From JAOTZA01 sp965224065 (GTDB lineage Bacteria > Acidobacteriota > Thermoanaerobaculia > Multivoradales > JAHEKO01), in NCBI GenBank assembly GCA_965224065.1, contig CBDCYF010000005.1, forward strand, positions 2,976,001-3,040,000: 64,000 nucleotides of DNA, given 5' to 3'. A program made the position numbers and the translations under genes. The notes beneath the pieces were generated by a model. The model saw only the letters and a list, made by a program, of their open reading frames with translations, did not search any database and was not told where the DNA came from. Below are positions 1 through 8,964 of the stretch, piece by piece; the stretch's first letter is position 1, and each line of letters begins with the position of its first letter.

Positions 1-2
1 CG

Positions 3-3000
3 GTGGCGACCGGTGAGATTCTTTTTGACGGGCATTCCGACCAAGTAGCCCTCGTTATGAGCGGTGTCGGCAACATCGTTGGCACGGTGTTCGAATCTGA
101 CGGCGTTACTGTGGCTCCCGGCGTCGAGGTGAGCATCCCGGCTCTCGGCCGTTCGACCACCACCGGTCCGGCAGGGGATTACCGCATCGATACGGTGCCG
201 TTTTCGGTCCGTGATACGGAGTGGACGACTCGCTATCTCAACCCGGCCAATGAAGATTGCGCCACGGCTGTCGTGCGAGTGACGCAGCCCGACGTGGATG
301 TCCAAGAGGACGTTACGTTAGAGGGTTTTGGCGGGCTCGATGTGGTCGTGCGCTATCCGGATGGATCACCGGTAGTGGGTGCCCAGGTGGTGGCCGAGCC
401 GAGGGCAGCCTGCGGCGGGTCGCGATCGGCGCCGACAGACGAGCTGGGAGTCGCGAGCTTCGCCAACATGCACCGAGAGACGTTCGATCTGGTGGTGGTC
501 GAGCCGGTGTGTGGTGAGCGCGTGGGGATCGTAGCCGATGTTCCGCTCGATGCAACGAACACAGCGGTGGTCACGGTTTCGGGATTTGGTTCCATCGGTG
601 GAACGGTCTTCGCCCAGGACGGAGTGACGCCGCAACCGGCTGTGGTTGTTGGGCGAAGCGGCACGAAGACCACGGTGCTGACCGACCCGAACGGTGTCTT
701 TCATTTTGCCTGTGTACCGTTGGACACCTATTCGGTGGACGTTCGCGGCCCGTCTTTGGAGACCTTGGCAAAGGAGTTTGGCGTCGAGGTGACCCAGCAC
801 CTCGAACACGTGGTTCAGGATCTCACTGTAACCGCCCGCGGTACGGTCGAGGGCACGGTTTTGGATACGGATGGGGCTCCGGCGCCGGGGATCCCGGTTA
901 GGGTGAACTCGGCGGGCTCCTTTTCCCGGATTGGCTACACAGACATCAATGGCTACTATCGCGTGGAGGGCGTTCCCACGGCGACCGTCGAGGCTGTGGC
1001 GCGTGATAGTGCTGGTCTGTCGGGTCGAGGCGAGGGTGTCCTCGTTTCTGAGGGCGAGGTCATCCAGATCGACATTCAACTCGAGGGCGTCCTGGTTGTG
1101 GCCGATCTCTATGACGCGAACAACTACCGCTATCCGGTCGAGTACCCGAACGGCAATCTTCTCCAGGGAACTCTCGGTGTTTTTCGCGGAGACGACGAGG
1201 AAAACACAGGAGGTTTCCTGCTGGAGCTAGGCCAGTCCGGAACGTACGAGGATTTTGTCGCCGATGCGTCTGCGATCTCGGGGGACGGCAGGGAAACCTA
1301 TCTGACCGGATCCTCATCGTTCGGTTTGCAGGTCGAACGGCGGACCCTGGTGCCGGTGGACGGCTATTTTGCCCGCTATTTGGAGATTCTGACCAACCCG
1401 ACGGGGAGTCCGTTGACGGTGGACGTGGCGGTAGAGAGTTATTTTCGGTTCGTGACCAGCGTGGCGGGCGGTGGCGTTATTGAAAGCGGGACACCAGGGG
1501 TGCGTTCTACGTCCAGTGGTGACGACTTGCTCGAGACCGGTGGTGCCACTCCGGATCGCTGGGCGGTCATCGACGTGGACTTGCCCGCCGGGTCGGCTCT
1601 GCGCGAGCTGTATCCAAGCACGGCATTTGTGTTCGATGGTGAGGCGGCGCCGGTCGCGGTCGTGGCGGCGACGCTCGAGCTTACACCCCAGACATTCATA
1701 GACAGCTACGGTCGCTTACGAACCGAATGGCGAGCGCTTACGGTCCCGGCCGGTGAGACGGTCATCCTGATGCACTTCGGTTCTCAAGAAACCGGGTCCC
1801 TCTCGGCGCAGGCCGCGGCCGAGCGGTTGGCGACGTTGCCTCCGGAGGCGCTAACCGGCTTGACGACGTTTGAGATCGATCGAATCGTCAATTTTTCCGT
1901 GCCGGCCGACGGCGTAGGCACAACCCCTCCCTTGCCGGAGCTCGACGGAGAGGTCTCGGGCACTGTCTTTGAAGGCGACGTTACGACCCCGGTTCCCGGA
2001 GCCGAAGTCACCTTGCTCAGCACGCATCCGATCTTCCAGCGCAAGCTCGAAGCCGTGGCGAGCTCGCCGGATGCGGCTTTTGAATTCAAGACAGAGTTCA
2101 ATCCGCTAGGGCAGTCCAAAGTCATACCCCGAGAGGACGTCACTCTTCAGGCGGAGCACCCACTCACTTTCATCGTCTCGCCGGCGACCGGTGGCTCGTT
2201 TTCGGCCGGCAGCCATCTGGTATCGCAGGACGTGGTCTTCTCGGGCTCCGGTCGCATCTTTGGGGCCGTCCGGCGAGCGAACGGTGAAGTCGTCAGCAGC
2301 GGTGAGGTTGCATTACGTGGCGTGGAACAACTCATTACCCTGTTCCAGCCGCTCTCGGTGGATGGGAGTTTCTCCTTCCATGGGCTGCCATCCGACACGT
2401 ATTCGATCACCGCGACCGAACCACATCCCCAAGGTACGGAGCTCCGGGCGTCGGCCACGGCTGTGCTTACTGGGGCGGAGGAAGTCCTGGCAGACGTTTA
2501 CATGCCGCCGGCCGGCGGTGTGGAGGGCACGGTGCGTGCCGGAGCGGGGTACCCGCTCGTTGGGCTCGGAGTCGAGCTGTTGGGTGCCGACGGCTTCGAG
2601 AGATTTACCCAGACCGATACCGGCGGCCGCTTCTCTTTCTTGGACGCGCCGGTGGGTTCCTACGATCTATATTCGGTCGAGCCGGCGACAGGCCTCGCTG
2701 TCCGGCTGTCGGTCGTGATTTCGGCCGATCAGGTCTTGACTCAGGATCTGACGTTCACAGGCACGGGATCGGTCGATGTGTCGGTGACGTTTTCCGACGG
2801 ATCTCCGGTGGCAGAGTCTCGAGTAACGGTTCGAAAGGACCCGCTGGGGAATTTCTTCTTGTCGGCCGGAAAGACTGCTACGGACGGCACGCTGCGGATC
2901 GAAAATGTCCCGGTAGGAACGTTTGCGATCCGCGCCGTCCATCCGGACAATCCCAATATCGCGACCATCGAGGTTGGCGAGATCATGGCGCCGGACGAGA

Positions 3001-6000
3001 CGGTATCGATCGGGCTGTCGCTTGAGATCGACGACCCGCCGAGCGCATCGATTCTTCAACCGGTGAATGGTGCCGCATTTCCAGAGGGCACCCTCGTTCA
3101 GGTGGTGGTCGATGCGGTCGATGACGTCGGTATCGATGAGGTCGCTTTGCTCGTAGACGGGCTGTCGGTCGGCGTCGATCCCAGGGAACCGTTTGAGTTT
3201 GGTGTCCCACTGGTCATGCCCGCCAGCGGCAACCAGATCGAGCTCCGAGCAGTTGCGCTCGACAATGGCGGCAACAGCGCCGAGTCCTTACCGGTTTTGG
3301 TTCAGGTCCTCGCGGACTCGACGCCTCCTCAGGTGTCGATCAACAGCCCGACGGCCGGTGCCAGCTTTGTCGAAGGAACCAGCATTAGCGTGGGGACTAA
3401 TGTCTCGGACAACGTAAGGGTGACACGGGTCGACTTCAGTTTGGATGGTGTCGTCGTTGCCACGCAAGCATTCCCAGGACCTCTCAATGCCGTCGTCACC
3501 CTTCCTTCGGATGCGGCCCCGGTCGACCCGGTGATCATGGAGCTTGCCGCCACCGCATACGATCCAGCGGGGAATTCGGCGACCGCCACCGTGAGCATCG
3601 AAGTGCAGCCGGACCAGCCGCCGACGATCAATCTGGTGTCGGCGCCACCGGATGGAGCGCAGGTCCAGGAGGGCGATGTGGTGTCGTTCTCGGCCGCAGC
3701 GAATGACGATGTCGTCGGCGTGGCCGTCGAGCTCAGGGTGGACGGAGTCGTCCAGAAGACTTTGTGGACCCCACCCTTTGCCTTCGACCTGACCATTCCG
3801 GATATCGAGGGCGCCAACGACACCCTTACTGTGGTGCTGCGGGCGCGGGACACTCAGGGTCAATTTGTCGAGACCGAGCCGGTTCACTTGGCGGTTTCGG
3901 CCGATTCGCCGCCGGTTGTGTCGATCTTGTTGCCCGTGGCCGGGGCAGAGTTTGTCGAGGGGTCGTCGATATCCATTCAGGCTGACGCGGCGGATGACAA
4001 GGGAGTGACCTCGGTGGAATTCTGGATCGACGGTGTGCGGGAGGCTGCGCTGTTCAGTTCGCCCTACGCGGCGGACGTGCAGCTTGGTGCGGGCGCGGAC
4101 GGTACCCCAGTCCAGATAGACGTCGTCGCCACCGATACCTATGGCCAGACGACCACGGGCTCGATCCAGATCGTGCGCCGGGACGACACGGTGGGTCCGA
4201 GCGTGAGTCTCACAACTCCCTCGGACGGGGCGGTCATCACGGTAGGTCCGAGCGATGTTGTAATCGTGATTGACCGATCCGACACAACCGCTGAATTGAC
4301 AAATGTCGACGTCGACGGGGACGGCTCGAACGATAGCGTTCTCGAGGTCGAGATCTATGCGGCCAAAGAGCTTCTGAGTTTTCTGGATCCGTCAACCGCC
4401 AACGTGGGGCTGGTGGTATCTCCCCAAGCTGGGTTGGGGAACCAGCTCACAAATGACTTTGCGGCAGTTGATGCGGCCCTTGACGCGGTTCTGAGCATCC
4501 CTCCAGGCCAACCGGCCGACATAGCCGGCGGTGCCCAGTGGGCTTCCGATGAGCTCACCAGCCTAAGGGCGCGACGGGGGGCGACGCCGATCGCCATGCT
4601 ACTCGCCCACTCGTCGCTGGGTGAGGTCAATGGCGCTCCGCTCGCGGAAGCCGGAGTTGTGGTCAATGTTTTTGGCGTTTCTGTCACGAGTGGCCAGCCG
4701 TGGCTCGAACAGCTTGCCCTGGACACCGGCGGCGTCTACACAGATGTTGTCGACCCGGCGGATCTTGTGGACGCGCTCCAGGCGGCGGCGAGCTTTGGCC
4801 TCGAGAGTTTGGCGGTTCGAGCGGATGCGTCGGATGATGTCGCCGTCAAAGAAGTGAGGTTCGGAGTCAACTCGGCAGACTTCTCGATCGACGAGATCGA
4901 GGTCGATCCCATCGAGCCTTACAGTGTGGCGTTTGGCTTGTCTACGTTGACCGAAACCGTAGAGCTGACGGCGACCGCGACATCTCTTGACTTCGGCGAC
5001 AACCAAAGTGCGGCCTCGTCGGCGGTCGTCACCGTACACCCATCGGCTAATGAGCCCGAATTGGTGCGCCTGGAACCCGACTTTGGTACACCGGGTGAGA
5101 CGATCGAAATCGTTGGCCGTTTCCTGGCGCCGCTCGAGGGTAGTTCGACAGTAAGTTTCGATGGAGTCGAAGTTGTGCCGGTAGCGTTGAGCAAGATTCG
5201 GCTCACGGTGGATGTGCCGGCAGGGGTGGCTACCGGTCCCCTCACGCTGGTCACGGACGGTCAGGCCTCCAACGCTCTGATTTTCAGATTAGATAGCGAC
5301 GGAGACGATCTTCCCGACGACGAGGAGGCCGCGCTGGGAACGGATCCGAACAACCCGGATACCGACGGCGACGGCTTGACCGACGGCCTGGAGGCTCATG
5401 GACTGTGTACCGAGCCGACTCTCCCTGACTCCGATTCGGACGGAATGAGCGATGGCTTCGAGGTCCAATACGGACTCCTTCCCTGCGATCCAGCCGACGC
5501 CGCTCTGGACCCCGACAACGATGGCCTGTCCAATCTCGGGGAGTCGGCGGCCGGGACCGACCCAGGGAATCCCGACACCGATGGCGACGGTTTGCTCGAC
5601 GGATATGAGGTGGACCACGGCCTCGACCCGAACGTGGACGACGCCGCGCAGGACGCTGACTCCGATGGTCTGACTAACGCCGAAGAGGCGGCTCTGGGGA
5701 CCCATCCCACCAACCCGGACACTGATGGTGACGGCCTTTCGGACGGAGACGAAGTCAACACGCATCTGACAAATCCGTTGTTACCCGATCATGACGGCGA
5801 CGGCTTGAGCGATGGCGATGAGGTCAACGTTCACGGGACCGAGCCTTTGGTCGCGGACACCGATGCCGGCGGTCGTACCGACGGCGAGGAGGTCCTTTTC
5901 GATTTCACCGACCCGAACGATCCGGCGGACGACCTGGCGCCGGTTCGAGTCAGCAACATTGATGGAGAGTTCGTCACCGTAGCCTCGGCTGTCGACGAAG

Positions 6001-7880
6001 ACGGTCACTTACACGTGGTCTGGAGTGATCCCAGCACGGTGTTTTATTCGATGTTGAGGGGTGACGGGACGCCTCTGATCGACGACACGGAGCTGCCGAG
6101 CGGCGGCGAGGAAGGCGACGAAGGCGGCGGGACCGTCTCGTGGCCCGATGTCGCCATCGCACCGGGCGGCGAGCTTCATGCCGTCTGGGTACAGGGTTTC
6201 GGACAGGCAGCTCACGTTCGATACGCGAAGATCCTGCCGTTCCTCGACGATCAAGATGGCTCGGCTGGGGATACAGCGGCGATCGTGCCGGACGGCTCTA
6301 GGCCGGTCGCCTCTGTGTGGCGTCCCGACAGTGAGGGGGGTGCGGCGGTGGCCGTTGATAGCTTGAATCGGGTGCACATCGTGTCTCCGGATCAGTTCGT
6401 CTCGGGCCTCATCTATCTCCAGTTGGACGCGGAAGGGACCACGGTGGTGCCGCCCACGGCCTTCGGGGTGCTGGGCGGATGCGGGACAGGGCCCTTGCCG
6501 GGCGTGGCTGTCGTTGCGGACGCCAACAACAATGTTCACGTGACGTGGAAGCAAACAGATGCTGTTTGTGAAGGAGATATTCGGTATGTGCTCTTGGATG
6601 GAGCAAGTGGCGCGCTGCTCATAGCGCCGACGACGGTGGGACCGGGCGAGCCACCCGAAATCGGCGTGCTGCCGGCCGGTCGTGTGGCCGTGGTCTTTAC
6701 GGAAAGCTCAGGCAGCTCCCCGATGGTGGTGCATCTGGACCCGGCGCTCGATGATCAGAACGGTGATGCGGCTGATCCAGTGACAATCATCGCGCAGCCC
6801 GCGACAGCACTCGGTCCCGGAGAAACGGTGTCACTCGTTGGGGCTGCGGTCGACGAGCTGGGTTGGACTCACGTTGCCGCCAAGGATGAGGACAAGCAGC
6901 TTTTCTTTGTGGCCGTGGATGAAAACGGCGAAGAAAAGTTGGCCTGGCAGCCCGTGCGTGGTGAGTATCCATTTCAGGAGGTGGAAGGTGGGTCGGTCAG
7001 CGCCCGTGGCGGTACCGCGTTTCTCACCTGGGCCGGAGGCGCAGACCTCGTCAACGACATATTGTTCCGTTATGTCAACGGCGATCCGGATGGTGACGGG
7101 TTGAATGCACTGGACGAGATTGCCGCAAACACGGAGTCGGAAAATCCTGACACCGATGCAGACGCGGCGGGCGACGGATTCGAGGTGGCATTTGGACTGT
7201 TGCCGCTGGACCCCTCGGACGGCCCGCTCGATCCGGACAGCGACGGCCTTACCAACGCCGAAGAGGATCCGGCCGGATCGGATCCGACCCGCCTGGACAC
7301 CGATGGCGACCTCCTTGGCGACGGCGATGAAGTGAATATTCATCTGACCGACCCGGCGAGCCCAGACACCGACGGTGATGGCCTCAACGATTACGAGGAG
7401 CTGAACACCTATCTCACGGACCCGGCCAGCCCGGACACCGACGGAGATGGTGCTCGTGATGGTTTTGAAGTGGCCTTTGATCTCCTGGCGCTAGATCCAT
7501 CGGATGGCGTGTCGGATCCCGATGGTGATGGTCTGACAAATGCGCAGGAAGATGCGGCAGGGTCAGATCCAACCGACACGGACAGTGATGGCGATCTGCT
7601 CGAAGACGGCGATGAAGTGAATACTTATTTGACAGACCCGGCGAACTGGGACACTGACCGCGACGGCTTGGGCGACGAAAGTGAAATCAACACATATCTT
7701 TGTGACCCGCTGGTCTGGGACACCGACGGCGACTACCTCAATGATGGCGACGAAGCCAACATCCACCTGACCGATCCGGCGGATCCGGACACTGATGCCG
7801 GCGGTCGAACGGACGGCGAAGAGGTTCTCATCGATGGGACAGACCCGCACAACGGTACAGACGACGTGAGTCCGCCGTAG
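3..7880 (+). CDS. Giant multidomain repeat protein, 5'-truncated by window edge
   Basis: At least 2625 residues; the true start lies upstream, as the first in-frame GTG at position 3 is inside a domain. Rough order: carboxypeptidase-regulatory-like beta repeats (about 1-360), an unrecognised beta region (360-640), more regulatory-like repeats (640-1010), four Ig-like domains of the 'ILxPxxGAxFxEG' type (1010-1400), a von Willebrand A-like region with a VIDRSDTT start (1400-1600), an IPT/TIG domain (1683-1760), thrombospondin type 3 calcium repeats rich in DxDxDG (1763-1975), a propeller-like region (1978-2355) and a second DxDxDG block to the end. No sorting signal or membrane anchor is seen at the C-terminus. 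The architecture fits a large secreted or surface adhesin-like protein that binds calcium; ligand and function are unknown. No co-transcribed neighbour is visible. Confidence 0.85.
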   Translation: MATGEILFDGHSDQVALVMSGVGNIVGTVFESDGVTVAPGVEVSIPALGRSTTTGPAGDYRIDTVPFSVRDTEWTTRYLNPANEDCATAVVRVTQPDVDVQEDVTLEGFGGLDVVVRYPDGSPVVGAQVVAEPRAACGGSRSAPTDELGVASFANMHRETFDLVVVEPVCGERVGIVADVPLDATNTAVVTVSGFGSIGGTVFAQDGVTPQPAVVVGRSGTKTTVLTDPNGVFHFACVPLDTYSVDVRGPSLETLAKEFGVEVTQHLEHVVQDLTVTARGTVEGTVLDTDGAPAPGIPVRVNSAGSFSRIGYTDINGYYRVEGVPTATVEAVARDSAGLSGRGEGVLVSEGEVIQIDIQLEGVLVVADLYDANNYRYPVEYPNGNLLQGTLGVFRGDDEENTGGFLLELGQSGTYEDFVADASAISGDGRETYLTGSSSFGLQVERRTLVPVDGYFARYLEILTNPTGSPLTVDVAVESYFRFVTSVAGGGVIESGTPGVRSTSSGDDLLETGGATPDRWAVIDVDLPAGSALRELYPSTAFVFDGEAAPVAVVAATLELTPQTFIDSYGRLRTEWRALTVPAGETVILMHFGSQETGSLSAQAAAERLATLPPEALTGLTTFEIDRIVNFSVPADGVGTTPPLPELDGEVSGTVFEGDVTTPVPGAEVTLLSTHPIFQRKLEAVASSPDAAFEFKTEFNPLGQSKVIPREDVTLQAEHPLTFIVSPATGGSFSAGSHLVSQDVVFSGSGRIFGAVRRANGEVVSSGEVALRGVEQLITLFQPLSVDGSFSFHGLPSDTYSITATEPHPQGTELRASATAVLTGAEEVLADVYMPPAGGVEGTVRAGAGYPLVGLGVELLGADGFERFTQTDTGGRFSFLDAPVGSYDLYSVEPATGLAVRLSVVISADQVLTQDLTFTGTGSVDVSVTFSDGSPVAESRVTVRKDPLGNFFLSAGKTATDGTLRIENVPVGTFAIRAVHPDNPNIATIEVGEIMAPDETVSIGLSLEIDDPPSASILQPVNGAAFPEGTLVQVVVDAVDDVGIDEVALLVDGLSVGVDPREPFEFGVPLVMPASGNQIELRAVALDNGGNSAESLPVLVQVLADSTPPQVSINSPTAGASFVEGTSISVGTNVSDNVRVTRVDFSLDGVVVATQAFPGPLNAVVTLPSDAAPVDPVIMELAATAYDPAGNSATATVSIEVQPDQPPTINLVSAPPDGAQVQEGDVVSFSAAANDDVVGVAVELRVDGVVQKTLWTPPFAFDLTIPDIEGANDTLTVVLRARDTQGQFVETEPVHLAVSADSPPVVSILLPVAGAEFVEGSSISIQADAADDKGVTSVEFWIDGVREAALFSSPYAADVQLGAGADGTPVQIDVVATDTYGQTTTGSIQIVRRDDTVGPSVSLTTPSDGAVITVGPSDVVIVIDRSDTTAELTNVDVDGDGSNDSVLEVEIYAAKELLSFLDPSTANVGLVVSPQAGLGNQLTNDFAAVDAALDAVLSIPPGQPADIAGGAQWASDELTSLRARRGATPIAMLLAHSSLGEVNGAPLAEAGVVVNVFGVSVTSGQPWLEQLALDTGGVYTDVVDPADLVDALQAAASFGLESLAVRADASDDVAVKEVRFGVNSADFSIDEIEVDPIEPYSVAFGLSTLTETVELTATATSLDFGDNQSAASSAVVTVHPSANEPELVRLEPDFGTPGETIEIVGRFLAPLEGSSTVSFDGVEVVPVALSKIRLTVDVPAGVATGPLTLVTDGQASNALIFRLDSDGDDLPDDEEAALGTDPNNPDTDGDGLTDGLEAHGLCTEPTLPDSDSDGMSDGFEVQYGLLPCDPADAALDPDNDGLSNLGESAAGTDPGNPDTDGDGLLDGYEVDHGLDPNVDDAAQDADSDGLTNAEEAALGTHPTNPDTDGDGLSDGDEVNTHLTNPLLPDHDGDGLSDGDEVNVHGTEPLVADTDAGGRTDGEEVLFDFTDPNDPADDLAPVRVSNIDGEFVTVASAVDEDGHLHVVWSDPSTVFYSMLRGDGTPLIDDTELPSGGEEGDEGGGTVSWPDVAIAPGGELHAVWVQGFGQAAHVRYAKILPFLDDQDGSAGDTAAIVPDGSRPVASVWRPDSEGGAAVAVDSLNRVHIVSPDQFVSGLIYLQLDAEGTTVVPPTAFGVLGGCGTGPLPGVAVVADANNNVHVTWKQTDAVCEGDIRYVLLDGASGALLIAPTTVGPGEPPEIGVLPAGRVAVVFTESSGSSPMVVHLDPALDDQNGDAADPVTIIAQPATALGPGETVSLVGAAVDELGWTHVAAKDEDKQLFFVAVDENGEEKLAWQPVRGEYPFQEVEGGSVSARGGTAFLTWAGGADLVNDILFRYVNGDPDGDGLNALDEIAANTESENPDTDADAAGDGFEVAFGLLPLDPSDGPLDPDSDGLTNAEEDPAGSDPTRLDTDGDLLGDGDEVNIHLTDPASPDTDGDGLNDYEELNTYLTDPASPDTDGDGARDGFEVAFDLLALDPSDGVSDPDGDGLTNAQEDAAGSDPTDTDSDGDLLEDGDEVNTYLTDPANWDTDRDGLGDESEINTYLCDPLVWDTDGDYLNDGDEANIHLTDPADPDTDAGGRTDGEEVLIDGTDPHNGTDDVSPP

Positions 7881-7884
7881 TCGA

Positions 7885-7929
7885 CTCGCCTAAAAAGGCG
7901 AGGAACCGATCCGTGATGTCTAGATCGGT
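7885..7929 (+). terminator. Possible hairpins after the giant gene
   Basis: Five bases after the stop is a perfect 6-bp stem CTCGCC/GGCGAG with loop TAAAAA (7885-7902), followed by a 7-bp stem ACCGATC/GATCGGT (7905-7929). There is no T-run, so this would be a weak or Rho-assisted terminator. It lies between two convergent genes. Confidence 0.35.
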
Positions 7930-7951
7930 GGCAAGCCGATATGCGTGCTTG

Positions 7952-8812
7952 TCACCCCCGCGCCAGACCCACCGCGTACCCATGCGGCGGTGTGTCGTCG
8001 GTGTAGGACACGACATCGAAGCCGCCGGCGTGCATTTCGCTCTCGACTTCGTGCCGGGTGAAGAAGTGATCGAAAGTTCGATCGAGCGTGTCGCCCAGCT
8101 CGACGCTTTCGCACCGCCGAAGCCGGCGGACGGCGTTCGCGATTCGGCACGTCCACCCGAGCTGCCGGTTCGCCTTGGAACGGGTAAAAAAGGACAGCAG
8201 GATGGGGGCCTCGGGTCGCAATCGGCTCTTCAGGTCCCTCAGCATGGCAGTTCGGGTCGCTGAGCCCGGAATGTGTGTGTATCCGCCCCAGCCAAAGACC
8301 GCTCCGTCGTAGCGCCCCAGTTGCTTTGGAACTTCATCTGGGGCCGCTAATACAAGGCGGGACCCCGGGGCCGCGGTCGCCAGCCGGCATCTCGAGCTTT
8401 CCACCAGCTTTTGCGAGCAGTCGAAGCCATCTACCCGTATTCCACGTTTCGCCAGGGCGATCATCTCGCGACCCCCACCGGCGGCCGCCACCAGAACCGA
8501 GCCACAATCGCCAAAGAACGACTCGATCGCCCCCTCCTCCCAGGTTCGCAGGCCCGATCGGTTGTAGTCGTCGCGTTGGTACTTGGTCCAGCGTTCGTAC
8601 TGGCGCGCGGTAATCCGGTGAAGGCTGTTGCGGTCGAGCAGTCCCAGCCAGATCCCTCGATGAATCGCGTTCAGAGCCTTGAAAGCGGTGGTCAGGCCGC
8701 GGTCCACGGCCGGAAAGAGCCGAACTCGCCAGGGATTATCATGCGTGGACTCGCACAGCTCGCCGGCCGGTGCGCGGTCGAGGGCGATCTCGCGAAACGG
8801 CGCCACGATCAC
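7952..8812 (-). CDS. Class I SAM-dependent methyltransferase, last gene of RiPP cluster
   Basis: 286 residues. A Rossmann-type glycine-rich motif (VLVAAAGGGREM, about residues 108-119) followed by an acidic strand end (VDGFD) identifies a class I SAM methyltransferase. It starts at GTG 8812, which overlaps the TGA of the precursor gene as GTGA, so translation is probably coupled to the precursor. Known lasso pathways sometimes carry a methyltransferase that esterifies a carboxylate such as the peptide C-terminus; this enzyme acting on the adjacent peptide is inferred from position alone. The N-terminal 90 residues resemble no domain I can name. It ends convergently with the giant gene. Fold assignment is secure, substrate is not. 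Confidence 0.8.
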   Translation of the reverse strand: MIVAPFREIALDRAPAGELCESTHDNPWRVRLFPAVDRGLTTAFKALNAIHRGIWLGLLDRNSLHRITARQYERWTKYQRDDYNRSGLRTWEEGAIESFFGDCGSVLVAAAGGGREMIALAKRGIRVDGFDCSQKLVESSRCRLATAAPGSRLVLAAPDEVPKQLGRYDGAVFGWGGYTHIPGSATRTAMLRDLKSRLRPEAPILLSFFTRSKANRQLGWTCRIANAVRRLRRCESVELGDTLDRTFDHFFTRHEVESEMHAGGFDVVSYTDDTPPHGYAVGLARG

Positions 8813-8964
8813 CCGCCACCCTGGCCGGGCTTGGTCGTCTGGTTGATGTCGGGGTCAGCCCCGCTTTTCAGCGTTACATCGGCAATATGCCCAAGTCGCT
8901 TGATCTTAGGCTTGGCATAGGATTGCTTCGCCTTTGGTTTGGAGTTCGAGGGCTTCCCTCCCAT
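8809..8964 (-). CDS. Lasso-like RiPP precursor peptide (51 aa)
   Basis: 51 codons from ATG 8964 to TGA 8809-8811. The middle reads YAKPKIKRLGHIADVT, matching the lasso leader pattern YxxPxhxxLGxhxxhT that the PqqD-type protein recognises: Tyr16, Pro19, Leu24-Gly25, Thr31. What follows, LKSGADPDINQTTKPGQGGG, would be the core. With the usual Thr at -2, the core begins at Lys33 and the ring acceptor would be Asp39 (position 7); starting at Leu32 makes Asp39 position 8. Neither gives the usual Gly1. The start is fixed by AGGAGGTG nine bases upstream. The first 59 bases overlap the end of the cyclase gene in another frame. The leader match and neighbours make a precursor likely; ring topology is unproven, and the GGG tail may be trimmed. 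Confidence 0.72.
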   Translation of the reverse strand: MGGKPSNSKPKAKQSYAKPKIKRLGHIADVTLKSGADPDINQTTKPGQGGG

